Source of the DNA: Candidatus Avimonas caecicola
Lineage (GTDB): Bacteria > Bacillota > Clostridia > Oscillospirales > Acutalibacteraceae
Assembly: GCA_904419875.1 (NCBI GenBank)
Contig: CAJFTG010000001.1
Location: 1 to 64,000 of the forward strand
Direction: 5' to 3'
Length of the DNA stretch: 64,000 bases
Numbering within the stretch: position 1 is the stretch's first letter; every line of letters starts with the position of its first letter. Under the pieces are notes generated by a model. The model was not told the origin of the DNA. It worked only from the letters and a program-made list of their open reading frames with translations, and searched no databases. A program made the translations under genes and the position numbers. Below, one piece after another: positions 46,120-54,980 of this stretch.

Positions 46120-49100
46120 TTACCCCTTCCTGCGTTTGACAATGGCGACGGCCATAAAGGCGGCGCCGCCGACGGCGAACACCCCGAGAGCGATCGCCAC
46201 CGCCCAGAGAACCGTGGACAGAACCGGCGACGAGGGCGGCGCCGCATCATCCACAGCGGCCGCTTCCCTCACCGGCGCATAAGAGCGCAGCGTTTCGGTC
46301 TCCACCGTATACGCCCCGTTCAGCTCGCCGTTGGAAATGATTTCGGCCCCATAATCGTCCACACAGGCGATCTGCCACTCATAGGCTGCCTCCTCCGCCG
46401 GGAAGCTCAGGCGGACAACCCGCCCGTCGAGCGGGATTTCCTGTCCGTCGGCATTCACCAGAGACACCTCGTACAGCCTGCTGGCGTCAAATTTGCCGTC
46501 GAGCATCTGTGCGACCGAATTCAGGTCGGCTTCCTCCTGCGACATGGTGACGAGCAAACGGGCGCCAAGCGCCGCGAGGTCATCGGTGCTGTTCTTCTGG
46601 AACAGCCGCAGCACCACGCCGTGGTCGCCGTCGAGGTCAATGTACTGCGGCAGGCGGGGCGCTTCAACCTCTTCGTCCTGTTCGGCGCTCAGCGTGCCGT
46701 ACACCTGCAGCTCCTCCAGACGGCAGGCGCCGTAAGCGCTGTCGTCGATGGTGAATACAAAGGCCACATAGCGGGCCATTTTCCAGCTGTCGAGAGGCTG
46801 GGCCTCATAAAAGCTGGTTTCATCCGCACGATCCGGATACTCGTAGCCGTCTTTTACCGTCACGCCGTTGGCGTCGGAGAAAAGATCCTCGAAGGTGCGG
46901 GACGCATAGATCGTTGCGGAAGCAATCCCTTTATGGACGTTATAGTCCATATCGATGCTGTCCGCAAACGCGTAAATCGCCGCGCCGGTCAGGTCGTAAT
47001 TGGCGTACAGGTCATAGATAAACACAAACTTGGCGTTTTCCGTGTCGCTGCCGCCCCAAAACTCCACGCTGTCCCGCTTGCCGTCGGTAAGGGCGCCCAC
47101 CTCGGCGCTTGCGCCCGCATAGATCGGATCCGCAAGGTCGTCGGTAGCCACGCCGTAGTACTCGGCGTCAATTCCCTCGATAATGCTCGTCGGGATTTCC
47201 GGCTCGGTCTGGTCGGCGGACAGCGTACCATAAGCCGCAAATTCCCGCAGACGCCAGCCGCCGTCCGTGGAATCGGTGACGAACACGGCGATATACCGTA
47301 CCCGCTGCAGATTCACGTTGGTGGCGAACATGCTGCTGATGTCGTTGACATCGCTGTAATTAAACACAAGGCTCTCCGCCTTATACAGATCCGCCAGGTT
47401 ATCCGAGGCATAGACGCGGTAGCCGTAGTTGTAGTAGGTGCGGACCAGATCGCTGATATCCTCGTCATAGATGCCGGCCCAGCCTCGGATATGGCTAATG
47501 TCGTAGTATCCGCCCAGATCGTACAGGATACCCGGCTTGTCGTTTTCTCCAAAGCCGTAAGCATCGTAGTGCATAGTGAGGTCGCCGTCGGTCAGCACCG
47601 ACAGATCGGCCGCGTTCTGCCCATTCATGAAGCTGTACTGCTGTTCCTTGCCGCCGGCAAAATCGCCGCCGGGAGCGAGGATAGTCGTCGCTGTCGCGCC
47701 CGCCAGCAGGTTGTCGCCGGAGGGGGCCGCCGGCCAATCATGGACATAGGCGTCCGGATTGACCTCAGGCTGCTCGGGCACATCCGGATCCTCCGGTTCG
47801 GCGGGGCCGGTCTGATCGGCGGACAGCGAACCGTAGGCCGCAAATTCCCGCAGGCGCCAGCCGCCGTCCGTCGAATCGGTGACGAACACGGCAATGTACC
47901 GGATCTTGCCCAGAGTGCCCTGCTCGGGCTCATAGGCGAACATTCCCGTGGTGTCCTCGGCGTTGCTGTACTGGAACACCAGGCTTTCGTCCTTGAACAG
48001 GTCGGCGCGCAGCTCGGAAGCATACACGCGGTAGCCGTAAACGCGGTAATCTTCGGAATCGGCAATGCCCGCCCAGCCGCGGATATGGCTGATGTCGTAA
48101 TACGCGCCCAGATCGTACAGCACGCCAGGCCGGTCGGCCGAGCCGAAGCCATAGGCATCATAATGCGTCTTCGTATCGCCGTCGGCCAGAACCGACAGGT
48201 CGGCCGGATCCGCGCCGTTGACGAAGGTGTACAGATAATATGCGCTGTTGGCGAAATTCCCCTCGGGAGCCAGAATCGGCGCGGCTTCGGCATCGGCAAA
48301 CAGATTGCCGCCATCCGGCGCCTCCGGCCATTCCACATCGGGAACGTCAGGCTCATCCGGCCCTTCCGGCCCGGAGGGTCCGGTCTGGTCCTCCGACAGC
48401 GAACCGTAGGCCGCAAATTCCCGCAGGCGCCAGCCGCCGTCCGTTGAATCGGTGACGAACACGGCGATGTACCGGATTTTGCTCAGGGTGCCCTGCTCGG
48501 GCTCATAGGCAAACATGCTGGTGGTGTCCTCGGCATCGCTGTACTGGAACACCAGGCTTTCATCCTTGAACAGGTCCTCTCGCAGCTCCGAGGCATACAC
48601 GCGGTAGCCGTAAACGCGGTAATCCTTGGAATCGGCAATGCCCGCCCAGCCGCGGATATGAGTGATGTCGTAATACGCGCCCAGATCGTACAGCACGCCG
48701 GGCCGGTCGGCCGAATCGAAACCGTAAACATCGTAGTGCTTCTGGATGTCGCCGTCGGCCAGCGCCGACAGGTCGGCCGGCTCCGAGCCGTCCACAAAGG
48801 TATAGCCGTACTCCTTGCTGCCGGCGTAATTCCCATCGTCGGCCAGAATCGGTGTGGCTTCGGCATCGGCAAACAGATTGTCGCCTTCCGGCGCCTCCGG
48901 CCATTCGACACCGGGAGTATCGGGGCCTTCCGGCTCTTCGGGCACATAGCTCACGGCATCCATAACCGCCTGGCGCAGGACATCCATATCGATATCGGCA
49001 AAGTAGGGATGCCCGTCCCCAAAGGTATTCTCCCGGAGATCGCAGCCGAAGATTGTTGCCACATAGGAGGCGCCGGCCACATACTGGCCATAGGAGTTGG

Positions 49101-51669
49101 CGTGCTGATGATCGTCCTCGTTCAGGATGGTCCGATCGTCCAGCGCCTCTCGGGCAAACTCAAAGGCGCGGCCGGAATGAATCACGGTCAGCCCGCCGTT
49201 TTCCTCCGCAGCGCGGTGATAGGCGGCCTCAATCTTGTCAAAGTCCTCCTCCGGCCAGTTGTCCCAACTCCAGGTTTCGTGCAGCATGATCTCCACATCC
49301 GGGCAGTACTCCCGGACATAGCCGATCAGATTGCCAAGGTTGGAATAGCTGCCGTAATCGGTCGAGACGGTGCTCCCCTGCTGCAGCACGACGATGTCCC
49401 AGTCCGCATATGTCAGAGCCTCCTCGATGGTTGCAAAGGTGGTTGCGCCGTCCTTCACGGTGTTGCGGCCGTCCGCATCGGTCAGGGCAAATTTGTATAC
49501 CGCATTGTTGTTCTGCGCATTCTCCCAGTGCTGGTCCAGGGTGCAGGAGGGATACTTCAGATAGGCGAAGGTCAGGTCGTAGCCCTGCGCCGCCGCAATC
49601 TCGGTCGCAAAGATGGAAGCATTTTCCGAGAAGCTGTTCCCGATGGTCAGCACCTTTTTGCCGGCGTCCTCCACCGGCGGCTCCTCTGTGTCCTCGCCGC
49701 TCCAGAGCTGGAACTCCTTCGGGCGGGTATTGCCCTCGGTGGCCAGGCCGACTATGGCCAGGTAACGGATACGCCGGCCGAGGATGACCTCCTCTTCGGC
49801 ATCGAATTCCACCCGGAGGTCATTCGCCACGATGCTCGACTCGCTGTACAGGTTGGCGAGGCTGTCGGAGGCATATACCCGGTAGGTATCCGGCAGGTTT
49901 TCCAGCGCGGAGTACAGGGTCAGCCGGTCAACATAATAGGTGCTGTCCAGCGTGTATTCCACGCCGTAAAGCCATTCGGCAGAGGTCGGGAGATCGATTT
50001 TCTCCGTCGTGTTGCCGTCAACCAGCTTTCCCATTTCTGCGGTAATGCTGTCTTTTTCTTTTGTCTGCCCGCTGGCAATGTTCATCGTGATGCCGCGGGA
50101 GCTTTCCACCGCGGTCTGGAGCAGGTTCTCCGGGACGAAATCATCCGGCTCCTCTTCCATCTTCCCGCCGTAGAGTTCAAACTCCTTCGGACGCAGGTTG
50201 CCATTATAGGTGAGGGCAATCAGCGCGACATAGCGCACATCCTTCCCGATCTCCACGGTCTGCGCCGCGTCTCCGCAGGAAAGGTTGTCGACCAGGAGAT
50301 TGCCCTCGCTGTACAGATCCTCCAGGCTTTCGGACGCGTACACCCGATAAGTGGACGGCAAATTGTCGTAATCCGAATAGATCACCAGCCGGTCGGCGTA
50401 ATACGTGTCGTCCAGCTCAAAGAACGCGCCGACATACTTGGCCGGCGACCAGTCCAGCGCCCCATACACGTCCACATGGTTCGTCGTGTCCCCGTCGTGC
50501 ATCGCGGCGATCTTTTCGGGCGTAAACCGGTCGTTATTTTCCGTCGCCGTCCCGGTCGCCACATCCATCAGCAGGCCGTGGGACGAAGCGATCGCATCGC
50601 TTCCATCGTCCCGGCGGAACAGGTTCTCAATAACCGGGCCCTCCGGCTTTTCCCCGCTCCACAGCTCGAATTCCTTCGGGCGCGCGTTGCCGGTCCAGGC
50701 GGTGGTAAAGACCGCGAGGTAGCGGACCTCCTTGCCGATGACCGCTTCCTGGCTGTTGTTCTCGCACACCAGCCCGTCCTCCGCCATGTTCGCCTCGGTG
50801 TACAAATCCTCCAGCGTGGACGAAGCGTATACCCGGTAGGTTTCCGGCATCTTGTCCAGGCCGGCGTAGATCACCGCCTTGTCGACGTAATATGTGCCGT
50901 CCAGGATAAACAGCGCGCCGGAATACCAGCCGTCGCTGACGGTGACATCGCAATGCGCGTCGGTCTGACCGTCCGTCACCGTCGCCAGCGACGCGGCGGT
51001 ATACCGGTTGCTGTCCTGCACTGCCCCTGTGGCCGCGTTCATGCTCACGCTCTTCGCGGAGTCCAGGGCCGTCCGCAGAAGGTTTTCGGACACAAATTCC
51101 TGGGAAGCATCCCCGCTGCTCCACAGTTGGAACTCCTTCGGGCGGGCGGTGCCGTCCGTGCTGCCGCCGATCAGAATGGCGACATAACGGATCGTCTTAC
51201 CGACGGCTACGTCCGCCGCTTCACCGTTGCAGGCAGTCCCGTCGCTGAGCAGGTTCTCTTCCTCATACAGCGTGTCGAGGCTGTCGGAGGCATACACCCG
51301 GTATTCGTCCGGCAGCGCCTCATAGCCGGAATACAGGGTCAGCGTATCCGCTTCATACAGGCCGTCCAGCGTAAATTCCGCGCCGATATACCAGGCGGGA
51401 GACCACTCGGTCCCATCCTGAACCGGCTGGTCCTTGATGGAATCTCCGTCCACCACCAGGGAAAGCGCCGCGTTGAAATACTGGCTCTCCTGCACGTTCC
51501 CGGTTCCCACCGACATGCTGACGCCGCGGGAGGATTCCAGCGCCGTCTGGAACAGGTTCACCGGCTCCGATGCGCCGAGCGCCAAAAGCGCCATAAGAGG
51601 GATACTCTGCAACACAAAAACCGCGGCCAGGATATACGCAATCGCTCTTTTGCTGATTTTTCGCATCAT
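46120..51669 (-). CDS. 1849-aa modular surface protein: signal peptide, four discoidin-like repeats, DUF4886-type SGNH domain, further repeats, C-terminal TM anchor
   Basis: N-term signal (AIAYILAAVFVLQSIPLMALLALGASE); KKVLTIGNSFSENASIFATEIAAAQGYDLTFAYL SGNH-like core; C-term LSTVLWAVAIALGVFAVGGAAFMAVAIVKRRKG. Confidence 0.85.
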   Translation of the reverse strand: MMRKISKRAIAYILAAVFVLQSIPLMALLALGASEPVNLFQTALESSRGVSMSVGTGNVQESQYFNAALSLVVDGDSIKDQPVQDGTEWSPAWYIGAEFTLDGLYEADTLTLYSGYEALPDEYRVYASDSLDTLYEEENLLSDGTACNGEAADVAVGKTIRYVAILIGGSTDGTARPKEFQLWSSGDASQEFVSENLLRTALDSAKSVSMNAATGAVQDSNRYTAASLATVTDGQTDAHCDVTVSDGWYSGALFILDGTYYVDKAVIYAGLDKMPETYRVYASSTLEDLYTEANMAEDGLVCENNSQEAVIGKEVRYLAVFTTAWTGNARPKEFELWSGEKPEGPVIENLFRRDDGSDAIASSHGLLMDVATGTATENNDRFTPEKIAAMHDGDTTNHVDVYGALDWSPAKYVGAFFELDDTYYADRLVIYSDYDNLPSTYRVYASESLEDLYSEGNLLVDNLSCGDAAQTVEIGKDVRYVALIALTYNGNLRPKEFELYGGKMEEEPDDFVPENLLQTAVESSRGITMNIASGQTKEKDSITAEMGKLVDGNTTEKIDLPTSAEWLYGVEYTLDSTYYVDRLTLYSALENLPDTYRVYASDSLANLYSESSIVANDLRVEFDAEEEVILGRRIRYLAIVGLATEGNTRPKEFQLWSGEDTEEPPVEDAGKKVLTIGNSFSENASIFATEIAAAQGYDLTFAYLKYPSCTLDQHWENAQNNNAVYKFALTDADGRNTVKDGATTFATIEEALTYADWDIVVLQQGSTVSTDYGSYSNLGNLIGYVREYCPDVEIMLHETWSWDNWPEEDFDKIEAAYHRAAEENGGLTVIHSGRAFEFAREALDDRTILNEDDHQHANSYGQYVAGASYVATIFGCDLRENTFGDGHPYFADIDMDVLRQAVMDAVSYVPEEPEGPDTPGVEWPEAPEGDNLFADAEATPILADDGNYAGSKEYGYTFVDGSEPADLSALADGDIQKHYDVYGFDSADRPGVLYDLGAYYDITHIRGWAGIADSKDYRVYGYRVYASELREDLFKDESLVFQYSDAEDTTSMFAYEPEQGTLSKIRYIAVFVTDSTDGGWRLREFAAYGSLSEDQTGPSGPEGPDEPDVPDVEWPEAPDGGNLFADAEAAPILAPEGNFANSAYYLYTFVNGADPADLSVLADGDTKTHYDAYGFGSADRPGVLYDLGAYYDISHIRGWAGIADSEDYRVYGYRVYASELRADLFKDESLVFQYSNAEDTTGMFAYEPEQGTLGKIRYIAVFVTDSTDGGWRLREFAAYGSLSADQTGPAEPEDPDVPEQPEVNPDAYVHDWPAAPSGDNLLAGATATTILAPGGDFAGGKEQQYSFMNGQNAADLSVLTDGDLTMHYDAYGFGENDKPGILYDLGGYYDISHIRGWAGIYDEDISDLVRTYYNYGYRVYASDNLADLYKAESLVFNYSDVNDISSMFATNVNLQRVRYIAVFVTDSTDGGWRLREFAAYGTLSADQTEPEIPTSIIEGIDAEYYGVATDDLADPIYAGASAEVGALTDGKRDSVEFWGGSDTENAKFVFIYDLYANYDLTGAAIYAFADSIDMDYNVHKGIASATIYASRTFEDLFSDANGVTVKDGYEYPDRADETSFYEAQPLDSWKMARYVAFVFTIDDSAYGACRLEELQVYGTLSAEQDEEVEAPRLPQYIDLDGDHGVVLRLFQKNSTDDLAALGARLLVTMSQEEADLNSVAQMLDGKFDASRLYEVSLVNADGQEIPLDGRVVRLSFPAEEAAYEWQIACVDDYGAEIISNGELNGAYTVETETLRSYAPVREAAAVDDAAPPSSPVLSTVLWAVAIALGVFAVGGAAFMAVAIVKRRKG
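47208..48950 (-). repeat. Three near-identical coding repeats of roughly 0.55-0.6 kb within the 1849-aa surface protein gene
   Basis: Repeated blocks such as GTLSKIRYIAVFVTDSTDGGWRLREFAAYGSLS / RPGVLYDLGAYYDISHIRGWAGIADSEDYRVYGYRVYASEL recur with few substitutions. Confidence 0.85.
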
Positions 51670-51698
51670 ATCCGTTTTCCTTTCTCAAACGAACGGCC

Positions 51699-53042
51699 TT
51701 ATCCGTTGATCACCCGATCAATCTGCGCCTGGAAGGCCAGCTTGTTTTCATCAATCAGCTGGGAAACGTCGTCGCCCACCATGATTCTGGCAATCATGGT
51801 CACCAGATCCTCGCCCAGCGTCCCGTACGCATAGTTCGAATAGTTAATGTCAGCATAGAAGGGAGTGACGCGGTCAAACTGCTCTTCCGACAGACTGCTC
51901 TGCCAGGCGTTGTCCCCGATTCCCTTGGACATGGCCAGCGCGAATGCGGCGACGGCATCGGGGTTTTCACTGCCGTTGACAACGCCGATCGCTTTGAGCC
52001 AGTCGGTGGGATAGGCGCCGTCCGCGTTGCCGGCGGCAAGCGGGATGGGGGCGATGTCCCAGTTGTTCTTCACCACGTCGGAAACGTTGGTGTCGTTGAG
52101 CATCTTCGGGATTTCGTACAGGCCGTCAATCGACATTGCCGCGTTTCCCTTGCGGAAGCTGACGTCCGCCGAGCCGGGGCTGACAATCGCGCCGGAGCCG
52201 TAGGTCATTTTCTGGATGAAGTTGAGCGCCTCCAGCACCAGGGGATCGTCCAGGTTCTGCGACGGCACGCCGTTGCTGTCGTATTTGACGATCTGCGTCC
52301 CATAGCTGCCGATGAGCTCCACATAGCTTCTGGTGTTTTCACCACCAGCGGAATAGCCGTACATGTTGCGGTTGGCATTGGTCAGGCTGGAAGCCAGCTC
52401 GTAGAAGGTGTCCAGGTTCCAGTTGCCCTGCTCGACATAGTCGTTGGGGGTCTGCAGGCCCGCCTCCACAATCAGGTCGGTGCGGTACAGCAGCACCAGC
52501 ATATCCACGTCCCAGTAAGAGGAGAGGCCGTAGTAGTTGCCGTTCCAGTGGTAATAATTCATTTTCTGCATATCGAACCCGCCGTTGGCGATGGTTTCGG
52601 CAGAGGAGTTATCCAGCAGGTATTCATCGGTCATATACGAATTGACCGGCTGGTACATGCCGGCGATCACCTGCGTGGGGAAGAAGGCGCCGTACAGATA
52701 GCCGATATCGTACGGGTCGTCGGCGGCAATGGAGTTGGCCAGCACCGTGTTGTAGTTCTGGTAATCGACGACGTCGTCCTCAATGGTGCAGCCGGTACGC
52801 TCCTCAAACTCCTTTACCAGCGCCATTTCCGACTCGCTGGGTTCATACCAGAGCAGCCGCTTGAGGGTGACGCCTTCAAAGGTGCGGTTCCAAAGCGAGT
52901 TCTCGGAGTGGGATACGTTGTTTTCCGTTCCGGACCCGGAGGTGTCCCCGCCGCTTTCATCGCCCCCGCCGGAAGAGCAGGCCGCCAGGCCGAACGCCAA
53001 AAGACCCGCCAGTACCAGCGCCATTGTCCTTTTGAATTTCAT
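51699..53042 (-). CDS. Carbohydrate ABC transporter extracellular solute-binding lipoprotein
   Basis: Lipobox LLAFGLAACSSGGG; SBP_bac_1-like body (LKRLLWYEPSESEMALVKEFEERTGCTIEDDVV..., AAMSIDGLYEIPKML). Confidence 0.88.
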   Translation of the reverse strand: MKFKRTMALVLAGLLAFGLAACSSGGGDESGGDTSGSGTENNVSHSENSLWNRTFEGVTLKRLLWYEPSESEMALVKEFEERTGCTIEDDVVDYQNYNTVLANSIAADDPYDIGYLYGAFFPTQVIAGMYQPVNSYMTDEYLLDNSSAETIANGGFDMQKMNYYHWNGNYYGLSSYWDVDMLVLLYRTDLIVEAGLQTPNDYVEQGNWNLDTFYELASSLTNANRNMYGYSAGGENTRSYVELIGSYGTQIVKYDSNGVPSQNLDDPLVLEALNFIQKMTYGSGAIVSPGSADVSFRKGNAAMSIDGLYEIPKMLNDTNVSDVVKNNWDIAPIPLAAGNADGAYPTDWLKAIGVVNGSENPDAVAAFALAMSKGIGDNAWQSSLSEEQFDRVTPFYADINYSNYAYGTLGEDLVTMIARIMVGDDVSQLIDENKLAFQAQIDRVING

Positions 53043-53077
53043 GTGTCGTACTCCTTTCTGTTGTGTCAGGATTCGTG

Positions 53078-54058
53078 TTAGCCTACAAGACCGGTTCGCT
53101 CGATGCTTTCGGTAAAGAAACGCTGGGTGAATATATAAATAATCAGCGGCGGCAGGATCGTCAGCAGACATCCCGCCTGCAGATAGGTGCGTATTTCGTC
53201 CGGCGTGTTGGTGACCATATTGAACAGCTTGGCGTCCTGCAGCAGGGACTGCATCTGATTGAGCATCACGGATATGGGCTCGTTGCTGGTGAAATACATG
53301 GTCGCCTGATAGTAGTCGTTCCAGTGCCACACAAAGGAAAACAGCAGGACGGTGATGAAAGCCGAGCGCGCCAGCGGAAGCATCACCCGCACAAAGGTCA
53401 TAAACGGCCGGCAGCCGTCGATCATGGCGGCCTCCTCCAGGTCTTTGGGCATCCCCATAAAGAACTGCCGGAAAATATAGATAAACAGCCCGGCGCGCAG
53501 CCCGCTGCCGAAAAAGGCCGGCAGAATGAAGGTCCAGGGGGTGTTGATCAGGCTGATGGAATCCGGAACGGCGGGGATGATTGCGTGCAGGAGGCTGAGG
53601 ATGCCGAAGAAATCAAAGTTCCGGTAGTTGACGAAGGAGGAGATGATGGTGGTCTGCGGAGGGACGATAATCGTCAGCAGAACCAGGGCAAAGGCGATCT
53701 TTTTCTCCTTGAAATTGAACCTGGCGAACCCATATCCCACCAGCGAGCAGGATACCAGTGACCCCAGCGTGCCGCCGATGGCGATAACGGCGGTGGTGGC
53801 GACGGCGCGGGGATATTCCAGAATATCAATCGCCGTTTTAATGCTTTCCAGCGACACTCCGCGCGGAATCCAGACCGCGCTGGGGTCGTTGACCGTTTCC
53901 GGCGAACGGATGGCGATGCTGACCATATAGAGCACCGGGAACAAAAAGATATAGCAGATGCCGATGAGCAGGAACACCCGGAACACCTTCCAGATCACGG
54001 AGGTGGCGTTCCTTTTGACAAAGGCGGCGGACCGTCCTCTTATTTTCTGCAGCTCCAA
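53078..54058 (-). CDS. Carbohydrate ABC transporter permease (MalG/LplC-type)
   Basis: Polytopic; EAAMIDGCRPFMTFVRVMLPLARSAFITVLLFSFVWHWNDYY EAA loop. Confidence 0.9.
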   Translation of the reverse strand: MELQKIRGRSAAFVKRNATSVIWKVFRVFLLIGICYIFLFPVLYMVSIAIRSPETVNDPSAVWIPRGVSLESIKTAIDILEYPRAVATTAVIAIGGTLGSLVSCSLVGYGFARFNFKEKKIAFALVLLTIIVPPQTTIISSFVNYRNFDFFGILSLLHAIIPAVPDSISLINTPWTFILPAFFGSGLRAGLFIYIFRQFFMGMPKDLEEAAMIDGCRPFMTFVRVMLPLARSAFITVLLFSFVWHWNDYYQATMYFTSNEPISVMLNQMQSLLQDAKLFNMVTNTPDEIRTYLQAGCLLTILPPLIIYIFTQRFFTESIERTGLVG

Positions 54059-54070
54059 AACGCTCCCCCC

Positions 54071-54973
54071 TTACCCGGCGTGATTCCGATTGGACCGTGC
54101 GCTGATCAGCAGGATGAGACCCAGAATCACGCCGATAATCAGGAAATAGACCCAGCTCATCGCCGCCGACCGGGAATACTGCTGCTCCCGGAACACGCTG
54201 GTGATCTGATCCATCACCGCGTTGGCCGAATCGGTAAACGTGTCGATCACCGTGTATACCACATTGACCAGGATCATCGGCGTAATCATGGGAATCGTAA
54301 TCATCCAGAAATTTTCCCAGGCCGACGCCCCTTCGATGGCGGACGCCTCATACAGGGCCGGGGAAATGGACTGCAGCGCGGCGAGGAAAATGATCATCTG
54401 AATCCCGGTGCGCCACATCAGATCGTACAGATTGGACGAGATGTAAGAGAAATAGCTGACGACGGTTTCGTTCAGCCCCATCTGAACCAGCAGCTCCGTC
54501 AGGCCGTAGGAGGTGGACGATACCGTCGTGTCCATCCCCTGCGAGGAGGAAATCAGTCCGGAGGCAAAGGTGTCGGAATTGATGATCTCCATGACCACGC
54601 CGGAAGCGATGATCACCGGCAGGAAGAAGACCGCCCTCACCACCGTGCGTCCGTGGAACTTCGAGTTCAGGATAATGGCGAAGAACAGCGAGGCGATGAT
54701 CACCACCGGCACCGTATAGAGCAGGGACAGCAGCGATGAGGCCAGATTTTTCGTGAAATCGGGATCGGTGGTGAAGATATACCGCAGGTTGGCAAGGCCC
54801 GTAAACTCAACGTCAAAGCCTCCGCGCCGGATGGATACGTTGCTGAAGGCAAAGGTCAGCGACTCGATCAGCGGCTTGAGGAAGAACAGGATAAACCCGA
54901 TATAAAAGGGAAGGACAAACAGCCGGCCGGTCATTGCCCGGCGCCCGCTGATGGTCATATGCGGCTTTTTCAT
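54071..54973 (-). CDS. Carbohydrate ABC transporter permease (MalF/LplB-type)
   Basis: EASAIEGASAWENFWMITIPMITPMILVNVVYTVIDTF EAA loop. Confidence 0.9.
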   Translation of the reverse strand: MKKPHMTISGRRAMTGRLFVLPFYIGFILFFLKPLIESLTFAFSNVSIRRGGFDVEFTGLANLRYIFTTDPDFTKNLASSLLSLLYTVPVVIIASLFFAIILNSKFHGRTVVRAVFFLPVIIASGVVMEIINSDTFASGLISSSQGMDTTVSSTSYGLTELLVQMGLNETVVSYFSYISSNLYDLMWRTGIQMIIFLAALQSISPALYEASAIEGASAWENFWMITIPMITPMILVNVVYTVIDTFTDSANAVMDQITSVFREQQYSRSAAMSWVYFLIIGVILGLILLISARSNRNHAG

Positions 54974-54980
54974 TTCGGCT

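Noticed and set aside
45913-51834. 844-aa and 1058-aa + strand ORFs opposite the giant surface protein gene
   Set aside because: Their periodic sequences mirror the repeats of the minus-strand gene; no signal peptide or known domain.
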